64,000 bases of DNA, taken from a virus. A program made the position numbers and the translations under genes. Where the stretch lies: positions 1 through 64,000 of the IMG/VR virus record IMGVR_UViG_3300031963_000044. One strand, 5' to 3'. The notes under the pieces are model-generated. The model worked only from the letters and a program-made list of their open reading frames with translations, was not told where the DNA came from and did no database searches. Positions 13,630-20,682 of the stretch are shown piece after piece. Numbering within the stretch: the first letter of the stretch is position 1; the number at the start of each line of letters is the position of its first letter.

Positions 13630-13639
13630 TATAAATATA
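13630..13639 (-). promoter_or_regulatory. Candidate late promoter box (ATATTTAT)
   Basis: Minus strand TATATTTATA, 12 bases upstream of the ATG at 13617. Confidence 0.5.
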
Positions 13640-13670
13640 TACGAACCCTAAGTTAATTAAATTTTATTTC

Positions 13671-14177
13671 TCAACCAAAAATTAATACGAGTAAAACTAA
13701 AATACTACCACCAACAATTGCTCCAATTTTTAAATTCTTTTGCTTTTGAATTTCTTCATCTTTTTCAACAATAATTGTATTTAAATTATTAATTTCAATG
13801 TTTTTATTCACAATTGTTGTGTCAGATAAAGCAATTTCTTTTCTTAATTTTTTAATTAATTCATCTTTTTTAAAGATTTCACTTGTTAGGTTAATAATTT
13901 TATATTTTTGCAATTCAACTTTTTCATTTAAATCATTAATTAAACTGACATAATAATATTGTACGGTATCGACTTGTGAATTTAATTTTTCAATATATTC
14001 AAGAAGTTCAAGGTCTTTATCAATCTTCTGAACATTTTCAACTGAGAAGATGATACCAAGAGTGTCTGATTGATTTTTAATCACGTAAGCTGGTAATTCA
14101 TCCCTATCCAACCGGATATTTTGACAATAACCGAATGAAACCAAAAGTAAAAATAATATTGATAAAATATTTCTCAT
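13671..14177 (-). CDS. Exported coiled-coil protein with C-terminal membrane helix, spanin-like
   Basis: 168 residues: signal peptide (MRNILSILFLLLVSFGYCQ), a long heptad-type coiled coil (about 45-140) and a C-terminal hydrophobic helix (KIGAIVGGSILVLLVLIFG). Its start overlaps the stop of the upstream gene (14174-14599), an N-anchored coiled coil. A pair made of two overlapping coiled-coil envelope proteins resembles phage spanins, which join inner and outer membranes at lysis, but there is no clean lipobox, so this is a suggestion only. Confidence 0.55.
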   Translation of the reverse strand: MRNILSILFLLLVSFGYCQNIRLDRDELPAYVIKNQSDTLGIIFSVENVQKIDKDLELLEYIEKLNSQVDTVQYYYVSLINDLNEKVELQKYKIINLTSEIFKKDELIKKLRKEIALSDTTIVNKNIEINNLNTIIVEKDEEIQKQKNLKIGAIVGGSILVLLVLIFG

Positions 14178-14599
14178 TTTAATCTTTTGCTAATTGAAAA
14201 AATTAACTCTTCACCTCGTTTTTCATTTGGTGTTGATTTAATCTTATTTATGTTTTCTTTTGTAATATTTTGTTCTTTCAATACATCATTCAATTTACCT
14301 TTTGTTCTCTCAATGTCAATATCTTTCTTGTCTAACTGTTTATCAATTTTAACTCTTTCCGTTTGTAAATTAACAATAAATAAAGAATCTTCTTTAATTT
14401 GTTCTCTCAATTCCTTTCTTTGTTTTTCAATATCCTCATTTTGTTTTTTAAGTTCCTCATTTTCTTTTCTAAGATTAATTATTGTTTCGTTTTCTTTTAA
14501 TTTACCCAATACAATCTTCCATTTATCAGGCAAAACTACATAAGAAATACCCAATAAACTAACAATAATTAAAATTATATATAAAAAATTTTTGTTCAT
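14174..14599 (-). CDS. N-anchored coiled-coil protein, inner-membrane spanin-like
   Basis: 141 residues: N-terminal membrane helix (4-23), then nearly 90 residues of charged coiled coil (LRKENEELKKQNEDIEKQRK onward), and a short basic tail. This is the architecture of an Rz-type inner-membrane spanin. The ATGA overlap with the next gene supports a pair. The transglycosylase gene of the window is 24 kb away, so the assignment rests on architecture alone. Confidence 0.55.
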   Translation of the reverse strand: MNKNFLYIILIIVSLLGISYVVLPDKWKIVLGKLKENETIINLRKENEELKKQNEDIEKQRKELREQIKEDSLFIVNLQTERVKIDKQLDKKDIDIERTKGKLNDVLKEQNITKENINKIKSTPNEKRGEELIFSISKRLK

Positions 14600-14601
14600 A
14601 A

Positions 14602-14961
14602 CTATAAATATGGATTATGTTCATTATTATGTGAATTAATTTTATCGAACAATTCTTTTCCAACTAAATTCTCAATATCTTTACAATTGGAATCAATTAA
14701 ACTTTCAGAATCAATCGAAATTATCACATCAGGTATTTGTGGATGATTATATCCTAATGCTAACAATTCTTTATCAGTTATCCTTAACAAATCATCAACC
14801 GAAATTAAATAATCATTTGAGTTAGATGTTAAAAATTCAGCAGCATTCTTAATCGCAATTTTAACATCATTTTCAAAATCAATTTTTGTTTTATTTGGAT
14901 GCGAATATTCAAATATATTCATACTTTGCCAACCTATATTTTCAATAACAAATTTTTTCAT
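14602..14961 (-). CDS. Unknown acidic protein
   Basis: 119 residues, acidic, helical; contains SVDDLLRITDKELLALGY. Starts in an ATGA overlap with the small membrane protein upstream. Not recognised. Confidence 0.6.
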   Translation of the reverse strand: MKKFVIENIGWQSMNIFEYSHPNKTKIDFENDVKIAIKNAAEFLTSNSNDYLISVDDLLRITDKELLALGYNHPQIPDVIISIDSESLIDSNCKDIENLVGKELFDKINSHNNEHNPYL

Positions 14962-15107
14962 TTTTTATTTTCATTTTTAAGACGAATTATCATTAGAATT
15001 AAGATGAATAAACCACCAACAAAAAATAAAATATCGAATCCACAAGCTAATGCCCATCCAGCGGATTCTAAACATTCCGAACATTTTGGTGATTCAAAAC
15101 AAATCAT
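14958..15107 (-). CDS. Small Cys-rich membrane protein
   Basis: 49 residues: N-terminal CFESPKCSECLESAGWALAC (four Cys), a membrane helix (about 23-43) and a basic tail RLKNENKK. ATGA overlaps on both sides place it inside the operon 16872 to 14602, which supports that it is a real gene. Confidence 0.65.
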   Translation of the reverse strand: MICFESPKCSECLESAGWALACGFDILFFVGGLFILILMIIRLKNENKK

Positions 15108-15319
15108 GGATAAACAACTTTATCAATAATTTTAGTTTTACTAAATAGATAAAGATTCTTTTTTGCTTCTTCTAAAGTTTTAAATCTTGCGGTCTCATAA
15201 AAACCAAAAGAAGCTATTTCACAATCCACCCACTTATCTTTAAATAACCAATGTTTCTTCTGTATAACATATAAGATATTTCCACTTGGATAGGTTCTTT
15301 CAACGATTCTTAAATTCAT
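15104..15319 (-). CDS. Unknown small protein
   Basis: 71 residues, beta start (NLRIVERTYPSGNILYVIQKK), then a helix ARFKTLEEAKKNLYLF. The pattern 'KTLEEAxxxL' after strands is common in small phage proteins that accompany this type of operon. ATGA overlaps with both neighbours. Confidence 0.6.
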   Translation of the reverse strand: MNLRIVERTYPSGNILYVIQKKHWLFKDKWVDCEIASFGFYETARFKTLEEAKKNLYLFSKTKIIDKVVYP

Positions 15320-15696
15320 TTTATTAGTTTTTTAATTTGATTACCACATCCCGGACAAACCCAACACTTATTCGGATAAACAATTCTTTTATTAATATGG
15401 TCTAATTCTGCATTTTTATATGCCCAAGGTGGAATCCAAGGATTTTTATTACAACATTTAGTCACCAACATAGAAAATTCAACATCATTACCATCAACCC
15501 ATTTTTTCCATTCTTCTTCGGGTACTGATGGATGATGAACTTCCACATATTCGACCCACTTCAATCGACCTTCTGAGATATGAATCTCATAAACATCTCT
15601 AACCTCTTCAGCAATAACCGCAGCAAAACTATCTCCTTCTGACCATTTTTCAATGGTCTCATCTGTCACTATTGGTATATATTTATTATCAGTCAT
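15316..15696 (-). CDS. Protein with C-terminal zinc ribbon
   Basis: 126 residues. Helical N-terminal part (DSFAAVIAEEVRDVYEIH) and a C-terminal Cys cluster: TKCCNKNPW and CWVCPGCGNQIKK, giving C-x2-C-x2-C close to a zinc ribbon. Unknown role. Confidence 0.65.
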   Translation of the reverse strand: MTDNKYIPIVTDETIEKWSEGDSFAAVIAEEVRDVYEIHISEGRLKWVEYVEVHHPSVPEEEWKKWVDGNDVEFSMLVTKCCNKNPWIPPWAYKNAELDHINKRIVYPNKCWVCPGCGNQIKKLIK

Positions 15697-15700
15697 TTTT

Positions 15701-15895
15701 TTATTTTTTATAACCCATTTCTACTGCTGTATCATAAGAAACATTATGTGCTGTTACACAATGTACTAAGATACCAAACACATAATAAAAAACAGTAACA
15801 TCTGTTTTTTGAACACTTACTTCGCCAATTTTACCCCATCCCCAAGGACCAACAACTACTTTTTTACCAAACAATGAATTTCTTCGATTGTTCAT
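15701..15895 (-). CDS. Unknown small basic protein
   Basis: 64 residues: KKVVVGPWGWGKIGEVSVQK then beta strands. Could be an SH3-like small barrel, but this is only from composition. Its start overlaps the stop of the RNA ligase gene upstream by 4 bases (ATGA). Confidence 0.55.
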   Translation of the reverse strand: MNNRRNSLFGKKVVVGPWGWGKIGEVSVQKTDVTVFYYVFGILVHCVTAHNVSYDTAVEMGYKK

Positions 15896-16872
15896 TTTTT
15901 AGAATCATAAGATTTGTTAATAACTTTAAAAGAACCATTTTCATGATTAATTACAACACCCTCAAAAGGTTTACCTTCAATTTTATCAATACCAACCGAA
16001 TATTTTTGAATCAACTCATTAGTTAATTCGACATCCAATTCAATGATATCAACGAATGGTAATTCCAATTCTTGCGCAACATTTCTAAAATAGAATCTAT
16101 CGTTCTTTCTATGATATTTACGTTCTTTAATGTTATATACAGAAAACATTACCCACCCTTTTGGTTTTTGAGAATGTGGATTGTTTCCAGAACTTTGAAT
16201 CCCTTGACCAAACGACTCACCACGAATGCACAAAGAAACATTATGTTTTTTGCAATAGTCAATAAGCTTATTTTTAATGTTGTAACGAGCAACATGTGCG
16301 GTATAGTTATTTACCGCATCCAACTTCATTTCCAAGTTTCTTCCAAGAACACCAAATTCATCAGTTTCAATGTTATAATAGAAACTACAACTTTGTCCAT
16401 CAACTTTAGATGTAACATCAACAATTGAACCGAATGGAAGTTCATCAATGATATTCTCAAATCGAATTTCATCAGTGGGACCAATTCCAACCGGAAGATA
16501 ACCTTTTGCTTGAAGATCTTGTGGTTGTGGTGCTTCATAATGAACAACACCAATTTGTTCACTCACATCAGAGCCAACTTGAAGATTTGATAAATCAACT
16601 GGAAGTTGTTCAAACCTAACAATAATACCTTCACTAAATTCGCCACGAAGTTTTACAGCTTTGATTCGTTTTGGTGAATATTTTCGATACTCTTCAGTCC
16701 AAGGTTCAATAGGAAGAACCGCATCAGGTCGAATATAAACAATTTTCTCACCACCCTTATAAAGTCCTTTTTGTGTAACGCATTGAAACCCAAGAATCTT
16801 AACAAGATCAAGTCTATCTGCATCAGGATGAGCTTTGACTTCAGAAATAATTTCAATCGTTGCGTCTTTCAT
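15892..16872 (-). CDS. RNA ligase, Rnl5 / DRB0094 family
   Basis: 326 residues. Residues 1-115 match the N-terminal OB-like module of Deinococcus Rnl-type ligases (AHPDADRLDLVKILGF, YIRPDAVLP, RIKAVKLRGEFSEGI). The nucleotidyltransferase domain follows with motif I KVDGQS (Lys nucleophile, about residue 158), motif Ia/III region SLCIRGE and WVMFSVYNI, motif IV PFEGVVI and motif V SFKVINKSY. It seals nicked RNA by 3'-OH/5'-P joining through a Lys-AMP intermediate. A second, Rnl1-type ligase is at 35032-36105. First gene of an operon running to 14602, promoter at 16893-16924. Confidence 0.9.
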   Translation of the reverse strand: MKDATIEIISEVKAHPDADRLDLVKILGFQCVTQKGLYKGGEKIVYIRPDAVLPIEPWTEEYRKYSPKRIKAVKLRGEFSEGIIVRFEQLPVDLSNLQVGSDVSEQIGVVHYEAPQPQDLQAKGYLPVGIGPTDEIRFENIIDELPFGSIVDVTSKVDGQSCSFYYNIETDEFGVLGRNLEMKLDAVNNYTAHVARYNIKNKLIDYCKKHNVSLCIRGESFGQGIQSSGNNPHSQKPKGWVMFSVYNIKERKYHRKNDRFYFRNVAQELELPFVDIIELDVELTNELIQKYSVGIDKIEGKPFEGVVINHENGSFKVINKSYDSKK

Positions 16873-16892
16873 ATTTTGCTTATTTTATTATG

Positions 16893-16924
16893 CAAATCTA
16901 AGAAAAAAAATTTCAAATTCCAAA
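16893..16924 (-). promoter_or_regulatory. Host-type promoter of RNA ligase operon
   Basis: Minus strand: -33 TTTG, 20-base spacer, -7 TAGATTTG, 21 bases upstream of the ligase ATG. Confidence 0.65.
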
Positions 16925-16928
16925 AAGA

Positions 16929-17138
16929 TTATCTAAAAACTTTTGGTTTAAAGAACTCATTATTTTCGGGTTTGTAGAATTTTAGTTTCCATTCATCATC
17001 GCCACGTCTTTCAAACCGTTTATCCGCACTAAGATCTGAATATGCTCTAACCGCTAATTTAATATCAAATCCTTCATATAACACAACATCAGCTTTTGTT
17101 GTAATTTTATATTCAACTGGTTTTAGTTCTTTACTCAT
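16929..17138 (-). CDS. Unknown small basic protein
   Basis: 69 residues: VEYKITTKADVVLYEGFDIKLA then a helix and beta hairpin, ending KPENNEFFKPKVFR. Overlaps the upstream gene by 8 bases. Not recognised. Confidence 0.6.
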   Translation of the reverse strand: MSKELKPVEYKITTKADVVLYEGFDIKLAVRAYSDLSADKRFERRGDDEWKLKFYKPENNEFFKPKVFR

Positions 17139-17433
17139 TTTCTTCTAATTTAATTATTTTTAACATTTCACCTTTCACAAAAAAAGCAACAAATTCGTAC
17201 CATATTGAGTTAATATTTTGATAAAATCTAATCTCACCAGTATAATTTAGTTTTTCAGTTTCTCCATGATTACCATATTCATCAACATCAACCAATAATA
17301 GATTACCATTTTCATCGATTTTCAATAAATTAAGAAGTCTATGATGACTTTTGGTTTTCCAACCAAATTCATAATCTTTTAACTCGTCAGGTAGATGTTT
17401 TTTATCAATATATAAATCATCAAACATTCCCAT
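17131..17433 (-). CDS. MGMFD-type phage protein
   Basis: 100 residues starting MGMFDDLYIDKKHLPDELKD. Many phage and mobile-element proteins share a start of the form MGMFDxxxx(D/E)xxLP, followed by a beta-rich domain (TKSHHRLLNLLKID, YGNHGETEKLNYTGEIRFY); the role is unknown. An alternative ATG two codons upstream exists; both overlap the upstream gene. Confidence 0.65.
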   Translation of the reverse strand: MGMFDDLYIDKKHLPDELKDYEFGWKTKSHHRLLNLLKIDENGNLLLVDVDEYGNHGETEKLNYTGEIRFYQNINSIWYEFVAFFVKGEMLKIIKLEENE

Positions 17434-17635
17434 AATCATCTGCTACATTAGTTGTTATTTCGACTTCATAACCCAAATGTTTCAATACTTGTTTAAGTAT
17501 TGTTGCTGTATCATCATTATGCAATTCCAATTCTTGACCATTAACTTTGGTTATTGTACCATAATGAGTACAACAGCCATCAGCGCAATTATAACAATAT
17601 TCGTTTAATTCTATTTTTAGTTTTCTTTTTTCCAT
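17420..17635 (-). CDS. Small Cys-cluster protein
   Basis: 71 residues: KIELNEYCYNCADGCCTHYG carries four Cys and one His in 15 residues, a likely metal-binding knuckle, followed by strands and a helix TATILKQVLKHLGYEVEI. The start at 17635 is chosen because the longer frame runs through the promoter at 17649-17679. Confidence 0.65.
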   Translation of the reverse strand: MEKRKLKIELNEYCYNCADGCCTHYGTITKVNGQELELHNDDTATILKQVLKHLGYEVEITTNVADDYGNV

Positions 17636-17648
17636 TGGTTTAACACCA

Positions 17649-17679
17649 TAAAGATAAAAAGAAAAAGTCAAAAGGTCAA
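17649..17679 (-). promoter_or_regulatory. Host-type promoter
   Basis: Minus strand: -33 TTG, 20-base spacer, -7 TATCTTTA, 14 bases upstream of the ATG at 17635. Confidence 0.6.
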
Positions 17680-17993
17680 TTCCCAATAATTAAATCATTA
17701 TGGTCCAACTTATCCATTCCCTTCATTTTATCTTCAACCTCATCATACATATATGCTTTAACAACAGCAACAACGGATTGTTCAGCTTGTGCTATCTTTG
17801 ATTCCATCCAATCATCAAGTTGTTCATCATCACCCAATTGCTCCCACATTTTATATGCTAATGTTGCAATTGTAAATAATTGTTGTTTTGCCATATAAGA
17901 ACCGTCCTTATCTTCATTAACTTGTTTTTTTGTTTTCTCAATATGCTGAAGAACTTCCGCCATTTGTTTTTCGGTAAGAATGAATTTTGCCAT
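17676..17993 (-). CDS. Helical protein with LTE-type N-terminus
   Basis: 105 residues starting MAKFILTEKQMAEVLQHIEK. The first residues follow the pattern K-x-x-LTExxL seen at the N-terminus of several unrelated proteins in this window (see 36982, 38781, 56557). Rest is helical and acidic. A late-type box lies 18 bases upstream. The longer frame to 18056 covers that box and is not used. Confidence 0.65.
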   Translation of the reverse strand: MAKFILTEKQMAEVLQHIEKTKKQVNEDKDGSYMAKQQLFTIATLAYKMWEQLGDDEQLDDWMESKIAQAEQSVVAVVKAYMYDEVEDKMKGMDKLDHNDLIIGN

Positions 17994-18011
17994 TTTTTGA
18001 AGTGTTTTATA

Positions 18012-18021
18012 TATAAATATA
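18012..18021 (-). promoter_or_regulatory. Candidate late promoter box (ATATTTAT)
   Basis: Minus strand TATATTTATA, 18 bases upstream of the ATG at 17993 and directly after a terminator. Confidence 0.5.
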
Positions 18022-18024
18022 ACA

Positions 18025-18058
18025 AAAAAATAAAATGGTGATATTTCTATCACCATTT
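18025..18058 (-). terminator. Intrinsic terminator
   Basis: Minus strand: 11-bp stem AAATGGTGATA/TATCACCATTT with GAAA loop, followed by TATTTTTTTG. Ends the transcript from 18799/18359. Confidence 0.85.
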
Positions 18059-18116
18059 ATATTTGGGACCAAACGCTTGCAGGTCGCTCCACCACTTGGT
18101 TTAAAAAACCAAGAAA
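18059..18116 (-). other. Structured 3' UTR or small RNA region
   Basis: Between the stop of 18117-18359 and the terminator, the minus strand holds a perfect hairpin CTTGGTTT-TTT-AAACCAAG and a GC-richer segment GTGGTGGAGCGACCTGCAAG with GACC/GGTC pairing. The segment is richer in G/C than anything near it, which suggests a structured tail. Confidence 0.4.
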
Positions 18117-18359
18117 TTAAAAATCATCATAACACCATATTGGTGTTTTTTCACCAACATAAGAACCGCTCACATTAAAATCAAAAAACTCTCTTGCTTC
18201 TTCATAATTCATACCATCTTTTTTCAGAATGTCAATACATTTTGATACCGAATATATTAATCGCATATCAACCTCATCAATACCGATTATTGCATTATCA
18301 AATCCGTCAGCTTTCATAAAGCTAGCATCATCATATATCTCTAAAATTTTTTCTATCAT
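18117..18359 (-). CDS. Unknown acidic protein
   Basis: 80 residues from MIEKILEIYDDASFMKADG. Acidic and helical, ends EKTPIWCYDDF. The extension to 18374 would need a TTG start inside the upstream stop, so the ATG at 18359 is used. Four bases after the upstream gene. Not recognised. Confidence 0.6.
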   Translation of the reverse strand: MIEKILEIYDDASFMKADGFDNAIIGIDEVDMRLIYSVSKCIDILKKDGMNYEEAREFFDFNVSGSYVGEKTPIWCYDDF

Positions 18360-18363
18360 TTTT

Positions 18364-18513
18364 TTAAAATTCAATATCTTTAATTGCTTTCAAGTCTTTA
18401 AAATCATTAAAATTAAATTCTTCATCTTTTTTACCTTTTACATTGTTGTAAACCATTTTTCCGCCAATGTATACCAAAATAACACCAAGAATGATTTTGA
18501 AAAGTTTTCCCAT
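18364..18513 (-). CDS. Small N-anchored membrane protein
   Basis: 49 residues: MGKLFKIILGVILVYIGGKM is a membrane helix, followed by a charged tail NVKGKKDEEFNFNDFKDLK. Lies in an operon between 18518-18799 and 18117-18359 with 4-base gaps, which supports coding. Confidence 0.6.
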   Translation of the reverse strand: MGKLFKIILGVILVYIGGKMVYNNVKGKKDEEFNFNDFKDLKAIKDIEF

Positions 18514-18517
18514 TTTA

Positions 18518-18799
18518 TTATTTTGTTTTAGTTGTTAGAGCTTCAGCTTTTGATTTAATGATTTCACTTACACCAATTTCATTTTCTTTGGTAAAGATAA
18601 CGCTATTTTTCAAAACTGCAAAAGGAATGTGGATTAAAAAGTTTTTTCCATTAAAATAACTAAAATCTTGTGTTGTATCCAAGCAACCCTTAATCGCTTT
18701 CAAAAAAATCGAAAATTGTGTTTCATCAACAAATCTTTCATCAACCACTTTTCCAAATGTATCATTCCAGATGATAATTTCAAAAACTTCTTTTTTCAT
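18518..18799 (-). CDS. Unknown protein
   Basis: 93 residues from MKKEVFEIIIWNDTFGKVVD, alpha/beta. The frame could start at 18817 but that codon lies in the -7 element of the promoter at 18815-18846. Not recognised. Confidence 0.6.
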   Translation of the reverse strand: MKKEVFEIIIWNDTFGKVVDERFVDETQFSIFLKAIKGCLDTTQDFSYFNGKNFLIHIPFAVLKNSVIFTKENEIGVSEIIKSKAEALTTKTK

Positions 18800-18814
18800 T
18801 TTTGTTATTTTTGA

Positions 18815-18846
18815 CAAAGATAACTAAAACTTTTCAAACTGGCAAA
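18815..18846 (-). promoter_or_regulatory. Host-type promoter
   Basis: Minus strand: -33 TTTG, 20-base spacer, -7 TATCTTTG, 16 bases upstream of the ATG at 18799; it overlaps the 3' end of the recombinase gene. Confidence 0.7.
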
Positions 18847-19634
18847 TTAATTTTGTTCAAAATTTGATTTGAAACGTGTGTGTATATTTCTGTGGTTTTA
18901 ACATTTGAATGACCAAGAATTTTTTGAATAATTCTTAAATCTGTTCCATTTTCTAATAAGGATGTTGCAAAACTGTGTCTAAGTGTGTGTATATGTCCAT
19001 CAGATTCAATATATTTTTTGTATATTTTCTGACAACTACCTATTGAATATTTAGTACTGTTTTGTCCATTGAAGAGATATTCCTTTGGGATATAATTTTT
19101 ATAATAAGTTCTTAATAGTCTTAATACATTTTGAGATAATGGAACAACTCTATCTTTTCTTCCTTTTGCGTTCTTAATGTGGATTAACATTCGCTTGGAA
19201 TCAATATCCTCTATTTTAAGATTAATTATTTCTGAGACTCGTAGACCAACTGAAAAAGTTAAGGTGAGAATTGCTTTGTGTTTGAGATTATCAATCTTAT
19301 TTAATTTATCAATGATTGAATTTGAATCAATTACTTTTGGTAGTTTCTTCTCAGATTTAGGTCTTTTAAACGATATTTTATCATATTTTTTATTAAGACC
19401 AAATTTGTAGAGAAATCTTATTGCGTTAATGATTTGGTTTTGTTGTGCTGTTGAAGTGAATTTATAATTATCTAAATAGGATTGAAAATCTTGAGCATTA
19501 CAATGTATTACTTGTTTACTACCAATGTGATTTAAGAAATTTTTTATATGTGAAAGATAATTATCTTTTGTTCTTGGTGAATAGTTTAAATATATAAACT
19601 TTTCTTCACAAATCTTAATAATTTTATTATTCAA
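18834..19634 (-). CDS. Tyrosine recombinase (integrase, XerC/D-like)
   Basis: 266 residues. N-terminal SAM-like core-binding domain (about 1-90: YSPRTKDNYLSHIKNFL), then the catalytic domain with all expected residues: Arg in SVGLRVSEI, Lys in NAKGRKDRVVPL, HTLRHSFAT (H-x-x-R), GHSNVKTTEIYTH (His/Trp position and Tyr nucleophile in IYTHV). It makes staggered cuts through a 3'-phosphotyrosine. It lacks the extra helix region that marks integron IntI proteins and is shorter than IntI (about 320-340). The gene begins with TTG preceded by AAAGGA, one of very few Shine-Dalgarno-like sites here. It abuts the cassette array (19.68-28.2 kb), reads in the same direction, and lies at the array's 3' end, so it is the obvious candidate to act on the sites, though not proven. 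Confidence 0.92.
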   Translation of the reverse strand: MNNKIIKICEEKFIYLNYSPRTKDNYLSHIKNFLNHIGSKQVIHCNAQDFQSYLDNYKFTSTAQQNQIINAIRFLYKFGLNKKYDKISFKRPKSEKKLPKVIDSNSIIDKLNKIDNLKHKAILTLTFSVGLRVSEIINLKIEDIDSKRMLIHIKNAKGRKDRVVPLSQNVLRLLRTYYKNYIPKEYLFNGQNSTKYSIGSCQKIYKKYIESDGHIHTLRHSFATSLLENGTDLRIIQKILGHSNVKTTEIYTHVSNQILNKINLPV

Positions 19635-19682
19635 GTCCTTTATTTTTAAGTGGTTAGATTATACTTACTTATATATACTAGT

Positions 19683-19689
19683 TATGTAT
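19683..19689 (-). other. Terminal half attachment site (R''-like)
   Basis: ACATAAC on the minus strand right after the stop of cassette gene 19693-19899, with no R' partner before the recombinase gene. Flanked by a short ATTATAC/GTATAAT inverted repeat. Marks the 3' end of the cassette array. Confidence 0.5.
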
Positions 19690-19692
19690 AAT

Positions 19693-19899
19693 TTATTCCC
19701 AAATGATAACGCCTTTCATATTACCATGTGGATTAGTAAAAACGCCTTCATCATCTAAATCATACATATCCATAGTTCCAGAAAAATCAACTTGAATTGT
19801 GTTTAATTTTCCGTCCAAATTCCAATGAAGTGTTTTTACTTTTTTAATACCCCAGTCTTTACCGTGAATGTCGGTTATTTTAATTTTTGGTTGTTTCAT
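19693..19899 (-). CDS. Cassette gene a: unknown beta-rich protein
   Basis: 68 residues: KIKITDIHGKDWGIKKVKTLHW then alternating strands (NTIQVDFSGTMDMYDLDDEG, MKGVIIWE). Probably a small beta domain. Last cassette before the recombinase; driven by a promoter that sits in the loop of the upstream attC-like site (19962-19993). Confidence 0.6.
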   Translation of the reverse strand: MKQPKIKITDIHGKDWGIKKVKTLHWNLDGKLNTIQVDFSGTMDMYDLDDEGVFTNPHGNMKGVIIWE

Positions 19900-19930
19900 A
19901 AACTTTTATTTTAATTTGTGAATAAACTAT

Positions 19931-20025
19931 ACATAACAAGGTGTATATGTAATTTTTTTTACAAAGGTACGAATAAGTTTTGACATTTCCAAATAAAAAA
20001 CTACATATACACCCAATCGTTAGGC
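19931..20025 (-). other. attC-like site 1
   Basis: Minus strand: R'' GCCTAAC (20019-20025), an 11-bp arm pair GTGTATATGTA/TACATATACAC (20002-20012 with 19941-19951), R' GTTATGT (19931-19937). It starts directly after the stop of gene b and ends before gene a, the standard gene-attC order of an integron cassette. The loop holds a complete host-type promoter. Confidence 0.75.
19962..19993 (-). promoter_or_regulatory. Promoter inside the attC-like loop
   Basis: Minus strand: -33 TTTG, 20-base spacer, -7 TACCTTTG. It reads toward cassette gene a. Confidence 0.7.
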
Positions 20026-20029
20026 GCAA

Positions 20030-20248
20030 TTACAACAAACCCTTCGAGAAAAGTTGTGCAATTTGATTTTCGGTTAAATCTTCGCCTTTGAGCATTGCAG
20101 GTTCATTTACTCTTGTGCCATCGTGTTTAATTGTGTAGGTAACAGGATACTCTTTCTTCGGGTCAACAAATTTGACCAAGTAACTGCGCCTAACAACGTA
20201 TTGCTGAACATTGCCAGCTTCGTCTTTAACTTCAACTCTGATTTTCAT
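20030..20248 (-). CDS. Cassette gene b: unknown protein
   Basis: 72 residues, beta-rich: KIRVEVKDEAGNVQQYVVRR, YPVTYTIKHDGTRVNEP, then LTENQIAQLFSKGLL. More GC-rich than the surrounding phage genes. No family recognised. Confidence 0.6.
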   Translation of the reverse strand: MKIRVEVKDEAGNVQQYVVRRSYLVKFVDPKKEYPVTYTIKHDGTRVNEPAMLKGEDLTENQIAQLFSKGLL

Positions 20249-20287
20249 ATTTATTTTTTTGTTTTTAATTCAACATTTGTGTTTCAA

Positions 20288-20321
20288 ATTGGCAACGTCA
20301 GCAATACGCAAACCGTTATAT
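20288..20321 (-). other. attC-like half-site after gene c (R''-L'' only)
   Basis: Minus strand GCATATAAC-GG-TTTGCGTATTGCTGACG. The stop codon TAA of gene c lies within the R'' box, as also seen for gene f. I find no R' before gene b. Confidence 0.45.
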
Positions 20322-20597
20322 GCCACCTTGCGGTCTCAGCAACAAGTACCATCCGTTTTTTATGACATCTTCCCAAATCAATACTTCTGCATTCAAAGAT
20401 TGTGCTTGTTCAGTTATACCACCTTGTGCAAGTTGCCAAAGCATATTCATATTCAAAACATCTTCACGACTGATAAAGTATTGTTTTTTCAGTTCCAATT
20501 TTGACCAATCCCATGTTAACCCTTTCCTTCCCAAATCAAAAAGGCGGCATATAACAGCAGTTTGGCAAGATGCGGGGTTTTGTACTTCGTTTGACAT
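20316..20597 (-). CDS. Cassette gene c: unknown protein
   Basis: 93 residues starting MSNEVQNPASCQTAVICRLF; contains GLTWDWSKLELKKQYFISRE and ends GWYLLLRPQGGI. Noticeably higher G+C than phage genes nearby. Family not recognised. Confidence 0.6.
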   Translation of the reverse strand: MSNEVQNPASCQTAVICRLFDLGRKGLTWDWSKLELKKQYFISREDVLNMNMLWQLAQGGITEQAQSLNAEVLIWEDVIKNGWYLLLRPQGGI

Positions 20598-20654
20598 ATT
20601 GTTTTTTATTTAAAAATTTGTAATTCTAATCGTCTTTAGTGCTGTAAATCCCGC

Positions 20655-20682
20655 ACCTCGCCAAGCTGCGAAACGTTATGTG
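20655..20682 (-). other. attC-like half-site after gene d (R''-L'' only)
   Basis: Minus strand ACATAAC-GTTTCGCAGCTTGGCGAGG. The complementary L'-R' half is missing; gene c follows directly. Confidence 0.45.

Noticed and set aside
14602-14613. ATATTTAT late box in front of 14599
   Set aside because: It is the last codons and stop (PYL-stop) of the upstream gene, only 4 bases before the start; probably chance.
16326-16856. Alternative frames inside the Rnl5 ligase gene
   Set aside because: The ligase frame holds all catalytic motifs; the others are shadows.
18834-19634. Calling the recombinase an IntI integron integrase
   Set aside because: It lacks the extra IntI helix region and is too short; kept as a general tyrosine recombinase.
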